A stretch of DNA of 5,507 bases from Prevotella sp. UBA3837 (lineage in GTDB: Bacteria > Bacteroidota > Bacteroidia > Bacteroidales > Bacteroidaceae), in contig DGHX01000065.1 in the NCBI GenBank assembly GCA_002392835.1, forward strand, positions 31,185-36,691, given 5' to 3'. Below, piece after piece: positions 5,456 to 5,507 of the stretch. A program made the translations under genes and the position numbers. Every line of letters begins with the position of its first letter. Positions within the stretch are counted from its first letter, which is position 1. Below the pieces are notes generated by a model. The model did no database searches. It worked only from the letters and a program-made list of their open reading frames with translations, and had not been told where the DNA came from.

Positions 5456-5507
5456 AGTGATTTTTTGTGTTGGTTATGTTTATTGTGTTCGTTGGTGGGT
5501 TATGCCG

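Noticed and set aside
5500..5507. Possible 3' end of another minus-strand gene (TAA at 5502-5500)
   Set aside because: Only one codon before the stop is visible, so no coding claim can be made. An HU-like gene here is only a guess from typical context.
1..5507. Mobile elements, CRISPR arrays, tRNA or rRNA genes, defence or biosynthetic clusters
   Set aside because: No transposase, long terminal repeats, spaced repeats, or RNA gene sequence was seen. The window is dominated by recognisable core genes.

Overview
This window looks like an ordinary core-metabolism stretch of a G+C-rich member of the Bacteroidales, most likely Prevotellaceae; the exact genus cannot be read from it. Four things support this: protein sequences of clear Bacteroidetes type (NqrA, NqrB, IlvC); promoters of the Bacteroidetes form TTTG-N20-TAnnTTTG; A-rich leaders without Shine-Dalgarno sequences; and a small ORF resembling the Bacteroidales 'smalltalk' family.

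Layout. Positions 1-3252 (minus strand) hold the first three genes of the sodium-pumping NADH:quinone oxidoreductase operon, in the order nqrA, nqrB, nqrC. nqrC runs off the left edge, and nqrDEF are expected beyond it. A divergent intergenic region (3253-3371) carries one candidate -7 box for each direction. Positions 3372-3959 (plus) encode a histidine-phosphatase (phosphoglycerate-mutase-like) protein of unknown substrate. Positions 3960-4141 hold a well-formed Bacteroidetes promoter and a leader of about 130 nt for ilvC (4142-5191, plus), the ketol-acid reductoisomerase of branched-chain amino-acid synthesis. Positions 5192-5338 form a convergent intergenic region with several inverted repeats, including a hairpin terminator that can work in both directions. 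Positions 5339-5455 (minus) encode a 38-residue hydrophobic small protein.

The genes do not form one pathway. The nqr genes make a membrane complex that couples NADH oxidation by menaquinone to sodium export. ilvC and the phosphatase gene lie on the opposite strand and appear to be separately transcribed. I see no mobile element, CRISPR array, tRNA, rRNA or obvious horizontally acquired block. The least explained parts are the small protein gene, the interlocking inverted repeats after ilvC, and the ilvC promoter and leader.
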